Assembly (NCBI RefSeq): GCF_020150815.1
Contig: NZ_CP083723.1
Location: forward strand, 1,364,001-1,428,000
Length of the DNA stretch: 64,000 bases
Reading direction: 5' to 3'
DNA from: Haloprofundus salilacus
GTDB taxonomy: Archaea; Halobacteriota; Halobacteria; Halobacteriales; Haloferacaceae
Position 1 is the first letter of the stretch; every line of letters starts with the position of its first letter. The notes below the pieces were generated by a model. It searched no databases. It saw only the letters and a program-made list of their open reading frames with translations, and was not told the origin of the DNA. Shown here in pieces: positions 52,445 to 61,460 of this stretch. Made by a program: the position numbers and the translations under genes.

Positions 52445-53356
52445 ATGTTACACAACGAAGCGCTCGGACCGCTCCTCGGCGCGATCGCACTAGGTGCCGT
52501 CCACGGTATCGAACCGGGGCACGGATGGCCCGTCGCCGCGTCGTACGCGCTCGACCAAGCGAACAAGTGGCTGTACGGCTTCGCGGCGAGCGTCATCCTC
52601 GGTCTCGGCCACCTCGTCAGCAGCATCGCGATGGTCGGGGCGTTCTTCTACGCGAAGTCGTACTTCAACCTCACGCAGGTCAACGAACCCATCACGATAC
52701 TCGGTGGCATCCAAATCAACGGGCCGGTCAGTATCGCAGCCGGCGTCTTGCTCGTCGCGCTCGGCGTCCGCGAGTACTTCCACGGCCATTCTCACGGGAG
52801 TCACCGTGACGACCAGAGAGACGGTTCAGACCATCACTGCCGGCACTCTCACGCTGGTGAGCACGGAACCCCGCACGAGTACAAGCACAAACACGGACAC
52901 TCAAACGACGACGATCACGAACTCTCGCACGACGACGCACACGTCCACGGTCATTCCCACCACCACGGCCAGTCCCACCACCACGGCGGTGGACTCATCG
53001 CCCGACTGAAGGGGTTCGTTCCGTTCGTCGGTGGCCACTCTCACTCGCGCGTCAACCCCGACGAGGCCGCCGACCGCGGGCTTCTCGGTATCGCGTGGTT
53101 CGCGTTCGTCCTCGGCTTCGCACACGAAGAGGAGTTCGAGATTATCGCGCTCTGTGCCGGGTCGACTCACTGCCTCGAACTGATGAGCGCGTACGCCATC
53201 ACCGTCGTCGTCGGTATCGTCGGACTGACGATGCTGTTGATCGCGGGCTACCAGCACCACGAGGAGACTGTCGAGCGGTACACGCCGTACCTCCCGGCGT
53301 TCTCCGCCACGGTTCTCGTCCTCATGGGCGGGGGGTTCATTGTCGGCCTGTTCTGA
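52445..53356 (+). CDS. NicO/RcnA-type nickel/cobalt transporter with His-rich loop
   Basis: From the ATG in MLHNEALGPLLG (52445) the protein has 303 residues; upstream frame is antisense to nikR and not chosen. It has about six helices, starting with AIALGAVHGIEPGHGWPVAA, in which HGIEPGH resembles the metal motif of the family, and the late GFAHEEEFE. Between the third and fourth helices a long loop (about 120-195) is extremely rich in His, Asp and Ser. Ni or Co import is likely, given the NikR neighbour, but RcnA-type members export these metals. Confidence 0.85.
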   Translation: MLHNEALGPLLGAIALGAVHGIEPGHGWPVAASYALDQANKWLYGFAASVILGLGHLVSSIAMVGAFFYAKSYFNLTQVNEPITILGGIQINGPVSIAAGVLLVALGVREYFHGHSHGSHRDDQRDGSDHHCRHSHAGEHGTPHEYKHKHGHSNDDDHELSHDDAHVHGHSHHHGQSHHHGGGLIARLKGFVPFVGGHSHSRVNPDEAADRGLLGIAWFAFVLGFAHEEEFEIIALCAGSTHCLELMSAYAITVVVGIVGLTMLLIAGYQHHEETVERYTPYLPAFSATVLVLMGGGFIVGLF

Positions 53357-53434
53357 GCCGTAGTGTCAGGAGCGCCGGGCGCGGCTATCGGTCGCACCGT
53401 CCCCGAGTCGAAAAGTCGCTTCCCGCAGCGAGTG

Positions 53435-53974
53435 CTACGGTCTCGTCTCCCCCTCGGAATCCACCAACCGGGGTTCGGACTGCAGACCCCGGTACGCCAC
53501 GACTGCCCCCACTACGAACACCACCGACGCGAGGTAGATCGGCCCCAGATGCGTTACCCAGTTGTGCGTGAAGAGATCCATGTAGTGCATCGGCAGCGCG
53601 AGCGCCAGTCCGAGTACGGCCGCGACGACTGCCGTCGCCCACGCCCACAGCAGGCCCGATCGAACCCCGTACCACGCCAGTGCCGCGATGGCGATGCCGG
53701 TGGTGATGATGAACGCCGCGGTGGCGACGTGCAGGTGGTTGATGTAGTGCATGACGGCCGGGTCGACGGCGTCAAGGTCGGCCGGTGTGATCCCATTGAG
53801 GGTCGCGACACCGAGTTCGAAGCCTGTGCCGAAGAACGTCCTCGCGAGGAACACTACTCCGTAGCCGACGAAAGCGACGCCTGCGAGCGCCATCAGCAGA
53901 GATCCGGTTCGCGCCCCGCGGCCGAGTTCGTAGTCGGTTCCGTGCTGCTCTGCGGTTGCTTGGTCTACGCTCAT
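53435..53974 (-). CDS. Haloarchaeal membrane protein with four helices
   Basis: The 179-residue protein begins MSVDQATAEQHGTDYELG with four hydrophobic helices (GSLLMALAGVAFVGYGVVFL, TAAFIITTGIAIAALAW, AWATAVVAAVLGLALALP and GPIYLASVVFVVGAVVAY). Conserved-looking His residues lie in YINHLHVAT and MHYMDLFTHNWVTHLG, suggestive of a heme or metal membrane protein, but no known family is recognised. Confidence 0.7.
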   Translation of the reverse strand: MSVDQATAEQHGTDYELGRGARTGSLLMALAGVAFVGYGVVFLARTFFGTGFELGVATLNGITPADLDAVDPAVMHYINHLHVATAAFIITTGIAIAALAWYGVRSGLLWAWATAVVAAVLGLALALPMHYMDLFTHNWVTHLGPIYLASVVFVVGAVVAYRGLQSEPRLVDSEGETRP

Positions 53975-54002
53975 GGTTTGACGGTGTCGTCCATCTCCCG
54001 GT

Positions 54003-54215
54003 TCAGACCTCGACCTCGGTTACGTGCCGTTGTTCGATCTCGTCGAGGCTGTACTCCTTTCCGTGCTGTTCTCTGACGTGGTCGCGCGTGATCTGCAGCA
54101 GTCGGTCTCTGTCGTTTTCCTCCGTTCGCATGAGGAAGACGCACCCCGAAACTTCCGTATCGCACGCTACTTGCAACGCTGTCGTACTCTCGTCCGTTAC
54201 TCGTTCGGTATCCAT
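54003..54215 (-). CDS. DUF1059 family small protein
   Basis: The 70-residue protein has the DUF1059 pattern: two Cys near the N-terminus (VACDTEVSGCVF), a helix with RDHVREQHGKEY, and a short tail. Family function is unknown. It lies just downstream of an HTH regulator gene and upstream of the membrane protein gene, all on the minus strand. Confidence 0.78.
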   Translation of the reverse strand: MDTERVTDESTTALQVACDTEVSGCVFLMRTEENDRDRLLQITRDHVREQHGKEYSLDEIEQRHVTEVEV

Positions 54216-54437
54216 CGTTTGTCTCGTCTCCCGGCGATAGAAGGCACAGTACGAGGAGATATGTAGGCATCTAGTGAACTCCGTGCAGTCGCTGGCTCCC
54301 TTGCAGACGCTGAACAGCGATCACCGCTTGCAAGTCGGTGACTGGTCACTGAACGGAGTTGGGCGAAGAACGGCAAGGGAATGTGCCGAGACGCACCGAG
54401 ACGCACCGCGGTTTCGGCACCGCTCGCGACGGCGTGG

Positions 54438-55247
54438 TCACTCCGCAACCAGTTCGAGACCGAGGGGGCGGGCCTCGCGTCGGTAGTACTCGAAGGTCGA
54501 TTCCGCCCACTCGCGTGCCTCCGGTGAGTCGGTATCGATCAATACTCGGACGATCCCGCTGTCTTGGTTGTAGCAACTGATGGCGATTCGGTCGTCGAAG
54601 AGACTGATGCCGTAAGGCGGTAACTCGTCGTGTACTCGAACCGCGAGGTTGTCGCTCTCGAGGGGTGCGGAGCAATGCTCTCGATAGGTCGAGAGGATGT
54701 ACTTGGCGACGTTCGGCGGGTCGATAATCTCCGTGTGCATTCCGTCGACGATTCGCCGACGAAGTTCGTCCTTACAGGGTTCGAGCAAGGCTATGTCGAA
54801 GCCGACGAACCGAAACCGCTCCGTCTCTCGCAGCAGCGACGCGAATCGGTTGACTGGACAGTACGGAGCGTCGGCCTTCGCGACCGTCACGACTGCGTCG
54901 GAAGCCATCTCGATGGTGAAACTACCCACTTCGTCCGGAAGCCACTGCCAGGCGTCGCGGAGTTTGCGTTCGGTTTCGAATCGACCGACCAGCTCTCGCA
55001 TTCCCGCCGCGACGAACACGCCGAGTTCCGTCGCTTCGTATCGGTTTTTATTTTTGCGAATCCAGCTACGCTCTTCGAACGCACGTAACGTCCGTCCGAT
55101 AGTCGACGACGACGCCCCGGTCTTCGCTCGGAGGTCGGCACGGCTCCTCGGGCGGTCGGCTACTGCGTCGAGTGCGGTAACGCGGTGTTCCGACCGCGCG
55201 AGGAACGCGATGTCGTCGAGCGGTCCACTCGCGGTTTTCGGCATCAT
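54438..55247 (-). CDS. Winged-helix transcriptional regulator
   Basis: The ATG at 55247 gives MMPKTASGPLDDIAFLARS; another ATG lies five codons further upstream. The N-terminal winged helix (HRVTALDAVADRPRSRADLRAKTGASSSTIGRTLRAFEER) precedes a larger C-terminal domain with CPVNRFASLL and a Cys-bearing NQDSGIVRVLID region. This is the haloarchaeal HTH-plus-unknown-domain layout. It is preceded by a 150-bp gap containing a GGGAGC-GAA-GCTCCC hairpin. Target unknown. Confidence 0.8.
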   Translation of the reverse strand: MMPKTASGPLDDIAFLARSEHRVTALDAVADRPRSRADLRAKTGASSSTIGRTLRAFEERSWIRKNKNRYEATELGVFVAAGMRELVGRFETERKLRDAWQWLPDEVGSFTIEMASDAVVTVAKADAPYCPVNRFASLLRETERFRFVGFDIALLEPCKDELRRRIVDGMHTEIIDPPNVAKYILSTYREHCSAPLESDNLAVRVHDELPPYGISLFDDRIAISCYNQDSGIVRVLIDTDSPEAREWAESTFEYYRREARPLGLELVAE

Positions 55248-55414
55248 GGTAAAGATAGGCACACCCCTGATATAGCTGTTCGTCCTTTCAGCGTGGCGGA
55301 CAGTTTCGGTTCAGGCGCCCCGGTCGGGGAGCGAAGCTCCCTGATAGAACAGCGCCCGGTTCTTTGCGCTTCGTCCCCGTAAACGAAGATAGTCGTTCTG
55401 CCGTCCGGTCCGTG

Positions 55415-56095
55415 TCAGTACTCCCAGAGTCGGTCGATTCGCGACTCGATTTCCGGGTAGTCGTCCCGCAGTTTCTCGACGCTCGTCTCGCCGCCGACGT
55501 TGACGACGTGGACCTCCCCGCGACGCCCCGAGTACACGTCCTGAAAGTCGTAGACGACGCCGACGACGTCGACGTGCTTCGGAACGTCGTCGCTCTCGAC
55601 GAGGCACTCGACCTGTCTGTCGACGTTGTACTCGACCAGTCGATTTATGGCTCCCGCGCGGTCCACGTCCGAGGGGAGCGCGTCGATGCCCGCTTCGAGG
55701 CGGGGTTTCAGGAGACTGAGACAGTGTTCGATACCGGCGGCGTCAGAGACGCCGTCGGTCAACGCGTCGTACGTCGCCGTGACGGCCCCGCAACCTGTGT
55801 GTCCCATCACGACGACGATCTCCGTTCCGGTGTGTTCGACCGGATACAGGACGTCGCCGGACACCACTTCTCCGGCGTCGCTTCGCTGCACGACGCGGTT
55901 TCCGATGTTGCTACAGGTGAACAGCTCTCCCGGGTTCTCGTTGCCCCAGACGTGGTCCTGGAGGACGCGCGAGTCCGAACAGGAGACGGTGACTGCGTTC
56001 GGATGCTGGGAGTCCTGCACGTCATCGAACCGGTTCTCGAACTCGCTAGCGTGTTCAGAGTTGCGCCGCAACAACTCGACGAAAGTCCGATTCAT
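55415..56095 (-). CDS. Beta-class carbonic anhydrase
   Basis: The start is the ATG in MNRTFVELLRR at 56095; one eight codons upstream is also possible. The zinc ligands are all present: Cys39 and Asp41-x-Arg43 in VSCSDSRV, and His99 and Cys102 in MGHTGCGAV. It interconverts CO2 and bicarbonate in the cytoplasm. It is divergent from an aminotransferase gene, 170 bp away. Confidence 0.92.
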   Translation of the reverse strand: MNRTFVELLRRNSEHASEFENRFDDVQDSQHPNAVTVSCSDSRVLQDHVWGNENPGELFTCSNIGNRVVQRSDAGEVVSGDVLYPVEHTGTEIVVVMGHTGCGAVTATYDALTDGVSDAAGIEHCLSLLKPRLEAGIDALPSDVDRAGAINRLVEYNVDRQVECLVESDDVPKHVDVVGVVYDFQDVYSGRRGEVHVVNVGGETSVEKLRDDYPEIESRIDRLWEY

Positions 56096-56265
56096 GGTCC
56101 CGTAGACGCGCTCCTCCACCTATAATTCTTGAGTCTTGGCACCGTCGAGCGCGACGCGTACCGCCCAGCGCACCGCGCTCCCGGTTCGGGTGGGGCTGAT
56201 GGGCGATGCGAGACGCCCGCGAGTGCGACCAGAACAGGTAACATCGGCCTCTCCGTCTCACGCGC

Positions 56266-57348
56266 ATGGAACTCCCACCGTTCGAGTTGGAGCGTTGGCT
56301 CGACGAGTACGAACCGAGTGCGGACCTGATGCTCGCCGAGAGCGGCGTCCGGAGTCTTCCGGTCGACCGGTTCGACCTCGACGTCGGCGAACTGGGCTAC
56401 GTCATCCCGACGGACGGCGATCCCGAGTTCAGAGCCGAAATCGGCGAGCGGTACGGTCGGACGGCCGACGAGGTCGTGCTCACCTGCGGCACCCAGGAGG
56501 CGGACTACCTCACGTTCATGGCGTTGTTGGATGCCGGAGACCACGCCGTCGTCGTCTCGCCGACGTACCAGTCGCTAAAGAGCGTCCCCGAATCGATCGG
56601 CTCGATGACCGAGGTTCGAACGGAACCGCCGAACTGGGACCTCTCCGTCGACGCCGTTGCCGACGCAATTCGCCCCGAGACGCGACTGCTGGTGTTGACG
56701 AACCCCAGCAACCCGACGGGGAAGTATCTCGGTCCGGAGACGATGGAGGCACTGTACGACCTCACGGCGGAAAACGACGCCTACCTGCTCGTCGACGAGG
56801 TGTACCGGATGCTCGTCGACGACCCGCACGCTCCCGCCGCCGCGCTCGGCCCGCGGGCGATCTCGACCGCCGGCGTCTCGAAATCCTACGGACTGGCGGG
56901 TGCGCGTGTCGGATGGACTGTCGCCGAACCCGAACTTGCCGACGCAGTCCGAAAGTGGAAAGATTACACCACCATCTCGCCGCCGATGCTCGGCCAGCAC
57001 GTCGCCAAGCAGGCGCTCGGCGAACAGGAAGCCGAGATTCTGCGCGAGAACCGCGAACACGCGAAACAGAATCGAGAGCGCGTCGCGGCGTTCGTCGACG
57101 AGTACGAGTTGGAGTGGTTCGAACCGGTTGGCGTCAACGCGTTTCCGACGGTTCCGGAGGGGTTCGAGGGCGGCGAGGCGTTCTGTCGGTCGGTCTTCGA
57201 AGCCGAGAGCGTCGTCCTCGCGCCGGGCGACGTGTTCGGGTACCCCGACAGATTCCGCCTCGGCTTCGGCCTGCACACTGACGAACTGGAAGAAGGACTC
57301 GAACGCGTCGGCCGCCACATCGAGACGGTCAGAGACGAGTCCGCGTAG
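56266..57348 (+). CDS. Class I/II pyridoxal-phosphate aminotransferase
   Basis: The 360-residue protein has aminotransferase fold-type I features: ILTCGTQEAD-like VLTCGTQEADYL (PLP phosphate site), TNPSNPTGKYL, DEVYR and the Schiff-base Lys in STAGVSKSYGLAGARVGW. The catalytic Arg for the substrate carboxylate is in FRLGFGLHTDEL. Amino-acid specificity is not clear. Next on the right is SurE, convergent. Confidence 0.9.
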   Translation: MELPPFELERWLDEYEPSADLMLAESGVRSLPVDRFDLDVGELGYVIPTDGDPEFRAEIGERYGRTADEVVLTCGTQEADYLTFMALLDAGDHAVVVSPTYQSLKSVPESIGSMTEVRTEPPNWDLSVDAVADAIRPETRLLVLTNPSNPTGKYLGPETMEALYDLTAENDAYLLVDEVYRMLVDDPHAPAAALGPRAISTAGVSKSYGLAGARVGWTVAEPELADAVRKWKDYTTISPPMLGQHVAKQALGEQEAEILRENREHAKQNRERVAAFVDEYELEWFEPVGVNAFPTVPEGFEGGEAFCRSVFEAESVVLAPGDVFGYPDRFRLGFGLHTDELEEGLERVGRHIETVRDESA

Positions 57349-57473
57349 GCGGTCGTTGGGGTGCAAGACGCCGATTAGTTCGGCCGTACCTCCGAAACAG
57401 AGTACCGTAGTGCTCTGGAACGGAGTACCGCGGTGTAGCGTCGAGAATCAGAGCGTCGAGAGAACCGACGAAG

Positions 57474-58262
57474 CTACTGCCGATACGACTCGGCCAGCCC
57501 GTCGAGCGATTCGTGGTGTTCGGTCGTGTGCGGCGCGGTCAGCGGCGACACGCTGATTTTGCCGTCGACGATGGCGCGGCGGTCGGTGCCGTCGGGGTCC
57601 GGAATGTCGTCGTTTCGCATTCGCGTCCAGACGCGGTCGGTGAGCGTGATGTGCCCGTTCTCCGCGTCGTGTTCGGCGGTCATCTCGTACATCGTCGACG
57701 GGCGCGTCACCTGCATCGGCGCGGGACCGTCGTCCGGCAGCGGTGCGTTGACATTGAGGTACTCCGCGTGCTCGAAGACGCCCGCGTCGAAGGCTCTCTC
57801 GACGAGGTAGGTGGTGGCGTCCGTCGCCTCCCGAAAGTCTTCGGTGTCCGTTGCGGCCTCCTCCCACGGCACTTCGCCGGCGGGAATGTACAGCGAGACG
57901 GCGATGGCGGGCACGTCGAAGAAGGCGGCTTCGACGGCGGCGCTGACGGTCCCGGAGCGCCCGAGAACGTACGCTCCGAGGTTCGCGCCCTTGTTGCACC
58001 CGGCGACGACCATGTCCACGTCGGGGCAGAGAGATTCGAGACCCACGACCGTACAGTCGGCGGGCGTCCCCTCGATGGCGTAGCCCAGTTCGTGTTCGGT
58101 CACGTCGACGCGGTGAGACATCTTCCGACCGACGGCGCTCTGGTCGTCGGCGGGGGCGACGGCGGTCACGTCGGCCACCTCCGAGAGCGCGTCGTACAGC
58201 GCGACGAACCCGACGCTCTCGATGCCGTCGTCGTTCGTCAAGAGGATGCGAGGCCTATCCAT
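57474..58262 (-). CDS. surE: 5'/3'-nucleotidase SurE
   Basis: The 262-residue protein begins MDRPRILLTNDDGI, with the metal-binding Asp-Asp. Further SurE motifs: DQSAVGRK, AGCNKGANLGAYVLGRSGTVSAA, and YLNVNAPL. SurE hydrolyses nucleoside monophosphates in the cytoplasm. An ATG three codons earlier is equally possible. It is divergent from the coiled-coil protein gene. Confidence 0.93.
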   Translation of the reverse strand: MDRPRILLTNDDGIESVGFVALYDALSEVADVTAVAPADDQSAVGRKMSHRVDVTEHELGYAIEGTPADCTVVGLESLCPDVDMVVAGCNKGANLGAYVLGRSGTVSAAVEAAFFDVPAIAVSLYIPAGEVPWEEAATDTEDFREATDATTYLVERAFDAGVFEHAEYLNVNAPLPDDGPAPMQVTRPSTMYEMTAEHDAENGHITLTDRVWTRMRNDDIPDPDGTDRRAIVDGKISVSPLTAPHTTEHHESLDGLAESYRQ

Positions 58263-58342
58263 GTCGGACACTCACGCGGCGGCCGCAAAAGCCCTCCGTT
58301 CGCTGTCGGTTTGGCGATCGGCGAAGCGCCGCGTGAGTAGCC

Positions 58343-58416
58343 GCTGCCGTTCGAGTCGACACCACCGTGTGAGTCGACGTCGTGCGAGTTGACACTGCCG
58401 TTCGAGCCGACACACC
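58343..58416. repeat. Degenerate 15-20 bp direct repeats in the surE divergent promoter region
   Basis: Four imperfect copies of a gttcgag/tcgacac-type unit follow one another (for instance ccgttcgagtcgacac at 58347 and ccgttcgagccgacac near 58398). They lie between the surE and coiled-coil gene starts. They may be protein-binding sites or slipped DNA. Confidence 0.4.
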
Positions 58417-58471
58417 AAGCGTTTCGACACAGAGTCGGAACGCACACAAAGCAGCGGACGTATGACCCCCT

Positions 58472-58843
58472 ATGGGACTCGGAAATACGGCACGGACGCT
58501 GCAGAAAGTCGCCGATATGGGCGAGGATGTGTACAAACGACTGAACGAGGTCCGCGAGCAGATGAAGGCGATGCAGGACACGGTCGCGGAGACGAACAAC
58601 CGCGTTTCGACGCTGGAGGCGGAGGTTGCCGAACAGCGCGCGCTCCTCGAAGCCGTCGCGGAGGCACAGGATATCGACGTGGACGCGGTGACCGCCGAGG
58701 CGCACATCGCCGAGGCCGAAGACGAAGCGGCCGACGCCGAGGCGAGCACCGCCGACAGCGAACGGTCGGAAGACGGTGAGGCGGTCTCCGACGATTCGTC
58801 AGCCCACGAAGACGGCGCCCCGACCACGACGGACGGCGCGTAG
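58472..58843 (+). CDS. Coiled-coil haloarchaeal protein (DUF5798-like)
   Basis: The 123-residue protein begins MGLGNTARTLQKVADMGEDVYKRLNEV. Residues about 15-70 form a strong coiled coil with heptads (EQMKAMQDTVAETNNRVSTLEAEVAEQRALLEAVA), and the last 45 are acidic and disordered. It resembles a haloarchaeal DUF5798 family. Function unknown. Confidence 0.7.
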   Translation: MGLGNTARTLQKVADMGEDVYKRLNEVREQMKAMQDTVAETNNRVSTLEAEVAEQRALLEAVAEAQDIDVDAVTAEAHIAEAEDEAADAEASTADSERSEDGEAVSDDSSAHEDGAPTTTDGA

Positions 58844-58919
58844 CCCACCGGTTCTCATTTTCGCCACCGCGTCGCGGGCGATGGTAACACTAAGGTCCGG
58901 GGGCAACTTTTGCCAGCGC

Positions 58920-59900
58920 ATGACCACCCACGCCGCCCCGCTCGACTCGGTGCTGGACGCCATCGCCGAGACGCCGCTCGTCTCGGTGCACGCCGCCCCC
59001 GAAGCGGTGCCCGTTTACGCCAAACTGGAGTCGTTCAACCCTGGCGCGAGCGTCAAGGACCGCATCGGGAAGTACATGCTCGAACGGATGCTCGAACGCG
59101 GCGACGTCGCCCCCGGCGGCACGGTCATCGAACCGACGGCGGGCAACACCGGCATCGGTATCGCCGTCGCCGCCGGGCAGCTAGATTTGAACGCCGTCTT
59201 CGTCGTCCCCGAGCGCTTCAGCGTCGAGAAGCAGCAGTTGATGCGTGCGCTCGGCGCAGAAGTCGTCAACACGCCCAGCGAGGACGGGATGGGCCGCGCC
59301 ATCGACCGCGCCCACGAACTCGCCGAGGAGTTGGACGACGCCGTCGTCCCCCAGCAGTTCTCGAACCCGCTGAACACGGAGGCGCACTACGAGACGACGG
59401 GTCCGGAGGTGTACGAGGCGCTCGACGACGAGGTCGGTGCAATCGTCGCCGGCTGTGGGACGGCGGGGACGCTGATGGGGATGGCGCGCTACGGCCGAGA
59501 GCGGCATCCGGACACCCACGTCGTCGCCGTCGAACCGCAGGGGTCGCTCTACCGGACGCTCACGGGGAAAGAGGCCGAGGAAGGCGAGTACAAGACCGAG
59601 GGAATCGGCACACACGACCCGACGACGAACGAACTGTTCGACCCGGAACTCGTCGACGACGTGGTCGCCGTCGCCGACTGCGACATCCACGCGGAGATGC
59701 AGCGACTCGCCGCCGAGGAGGGTCACCTCGTCGCCTCCAGCGCGGCCGCCAACAGCCTCGTCGCGCGTGACGTGGCCGAAGCCATCGCGGCGGGCGAAAT
59801 CGACGCGCCGTACGACACCGTGGTGACGGTGTTTCCGGACTCCAGCGAGCGCTATCTCTCGAAACGCGTCTACGGATCCTTCGAGGAGTGGGAAAATTGA
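58920..59900 (+). CDS. cysK: Cysteine synthase-like PLP-dependent enzyme
   Basis: The start is the ATG in MTTHAAPLDSV, 326 residues. Fold-type II motifs: NPGASVKDRIGKYM with the PLP Lys, EPTAGNTGIGIA, and GCGTAGTLMG for the phosphate. It condenses O-acetylserine or O-phosphoserine with sulfide, or is cystathionine beta-synthase-like. The length and SSAAANSLV C-terminus fit CysK. Adjacent genes give no pathway context. Confidence 0.88.
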   Translation: MTTHAAPLDSVLDAIAETPLVSVHAAPEAVPVYAKLESFNPGASVKDRIGKYMLERMLERGDVAPGGTVIEPTAGNTGIGIAVAAGQLDLNAVFVVPERFSVEKQQLMRALGAEVVNTPSEDGMGRAIDRAHELAEELDDAVVPQQFSNPLNTEAHYETTGPEVYEALDDEVGAIVAGCGTAGTLMGMARYGRERHPDTHVVAVEPQGSLYRTLTGKEAEEGEYKTEGIGTHDPTTNELFDPELVDDVVAVADCDIHAEMQRLAAEEGHLVASSAAANSLVARDVAEAIAAGEIDAPYDTVVTVFPDSSERYLSKRVYGSFEEWEN

Positions 59901-59910
59901 ATACGTAATT

Positions 59911-59922
59911 TCGCGTGTTTTT
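59911..59922 (+). terminator. Poly-T terminator after the cysteine synthase-like gene
   Basis: Five Ts (59918-59922) follow a short GC-rich stretch 18-22 nt past the stop, a plausible archaeal terminator. Confidence 0.45.
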
Positions 59923-60076
59923 GTATGGGTCGAGAGAGTGTATCTATTACAAAGTCGTTCTCTAGTTCGTTGTCGACTACCGTTGCTGAGATAAATACCA
60001 GACCACAGAATTTCTGACGAAGAGAACCCCTCTAACAGCGGAGGGTTAATAAGTTAGAGTGGCCCGCTACAGGGTA

Positions 60077-60972
60077 ATGGAACGCAACCCGTTGACCGAG
60101 GCACTTCGGGAAACACTCACACTCTTCGACAGCGGCGGGCCTCCGAAGACGACGACCGAGGTGGCGGAACACCTCGGTCTCGGTCGACGGACTACGTACG
60201 AACGTTTGGAACGCCTCGTCGACCAGGGTCGACTTGCTACCAAGAAAGTCGGTGGGAACGGACGGGTGTGGTGGCGACCCTTCCAGGATGCGGCGCTCGA
60301 GACGACATCCGGCACGACGGACGTCGGGAATGACTCGTGTCCGCCCCCCGCCATCGAGAGTCTCGCCCCCCTCGGGACCGTCCTCGACACCGCTGATGTC
60401 GGCGTCTTCGTCCTCGACGCCGACTTCGACGTCGCGTGGATCGACGCGACGGTCGAGCGGTACTTCAGTCTCGACCGCGAGACCGCGGTCGGTCGGGACA
60501 AGCGCGAGCTAATCCGGGACGAGATTCGAGACGTCGTCGCCGACTCCGGAGCCTCCAGGTGCGGATCGAAGAGAGCAACGCGGAGATCGATGTGAAATCA
60601 CTCCCGACGATTACCGCCGACCGCAAGCAGCTAGCGCAGGTGTTCCAGAACCTGATCTCGAACGCGATCGAGTACTGCGACGAGGATCCGCCGCAGATCG
60701 AGATCGGTGCCGAGCGAAACGATGGAGAGTGGGAGCTCAGAGTAACTGACAACGGTATCGGAATGAGACCCGAGCAGACTGAGGCCATCTTCGATATCTT
60801 CCAGCGATTTCACACCCAAGACGAGTACCCCGGAACTGGGATCGGACTGTCGCTCTGCGAGAAAATCGTCGAACGTCACGGCGGCGAAATCTGGGTCGAG
60901 TCCGAACCCGACGAGGGATCCACGTTCTACTTCACCATTCCAACTACCGAAGGAGACTGTCGTTCGATTTGA
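60077..60972 (+). pseudogene. Decayed HTH-PAS sensor histidine kinase
   Basis: The ATG at 60077 begins MERNPLTEALRETLTLFDSG. It encodes a winged helix (TTTEVAEHLGLGRRTTYERLERLVDQGRLATKKVG) and the start of a PAS domain (VLDTADVGVFVLDADFDVAWIDATVERYFSL), but the frame ends at 60595. The next in-frame material, LQVRIEESNAEIDVKSLPTITADRKQLAQVFQNLISNAIEY from about 60553, is a histidine-kinase ATPase domain in another frame and runs to 60972 (DNGIGM, GTGIGLSLCEKIVERHGG). The rest of the PAS domain and the phosphoacceptor-His helix are missing, so this is a deletion plus frameshift. Confidence 0.85.
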
Positions 60973-61091
60973 GTGATACCGCTCGGCGTTCGGCACGCCA
61001 TTCCGTTCTCGTTCTGAGTCCGTGCTTTCATCGCCTTCTACCGTTCGTAGCGCTTCTGCGGTAGTAGTTTCCTCGCGTTCGTAGTCGAACG

Positions 61092-61391
61092 TCAGTCGAC
61101 GTGCGTGGCGTCCCGATAGACGCCATCGGCCCACCCGCGGAGGACGTCCCGGACGGCTTCGAGGTCTTTCGGGTCGTCCGCCGGGCGCTCGGTGACGACG
61201 GTCCACCCCTCCTCGGGGTCGTAGCCGAGTCCGTACAGCGTCTCCTCGTTCTGGAGCGCGAGCAGTCTGATTCTGGGTTCCTGCGCGACGAGCGCCATCG
61301 GGGCCGCCTCGGTGATGGTGTCGCTCTCGCGGAGCGCTCGCAGTTCGGCGTCGGTCAGCGCCCGGTCGGGCAACGACTCGAACAGTCTCAT
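61092..61391 (-). CDS. Conserved haloarchaeal protein of unknown function
   Basis: The 99-residue protein begins MRLFESLPDRALTDAELRAL and has no transmembrane segment. Middle PMALVAQEPRIRLLALQNEETLYGLGYDPEEGWTVV looks like a beta-rich folded domain; the end AVRDVLRGWADGVYRD is helical. I do not recognise it. It is acidic and codon-typical. Confidence 0.65.
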   Translation of the reverse strand: MRLFESLPDRALTDAELRALRESDTITEAAPMALVAQEPRIRLLALQNEETLYGLGYDPEEGWTVVTERPADDPKDLEAVRDVLRGWADGVYRDATHVD

Positions 61392-61460
61392 ACTGCTCGG
61401 TAGTTGCGACGGAAAGAAGAGTGCCGCGTTTCCGCCTGTCTTCCTGTTGTCCGCACCGAG

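Noticed and set aside
52810-53000. His-rich coding region as a CRISPR-like or tandem-repeat array
   Set aside because: It is a low-complexity loop of the permease with irregular spacing, no constant repeat and no spacers.
55326-55341. GGGAGC-GAA-GCTCCC hairpin as an IS end
   Set aside because: No transposase, no target duplication and no second end were seen; it is more likely a terminator-like dyad after the carbonic anhydrase.
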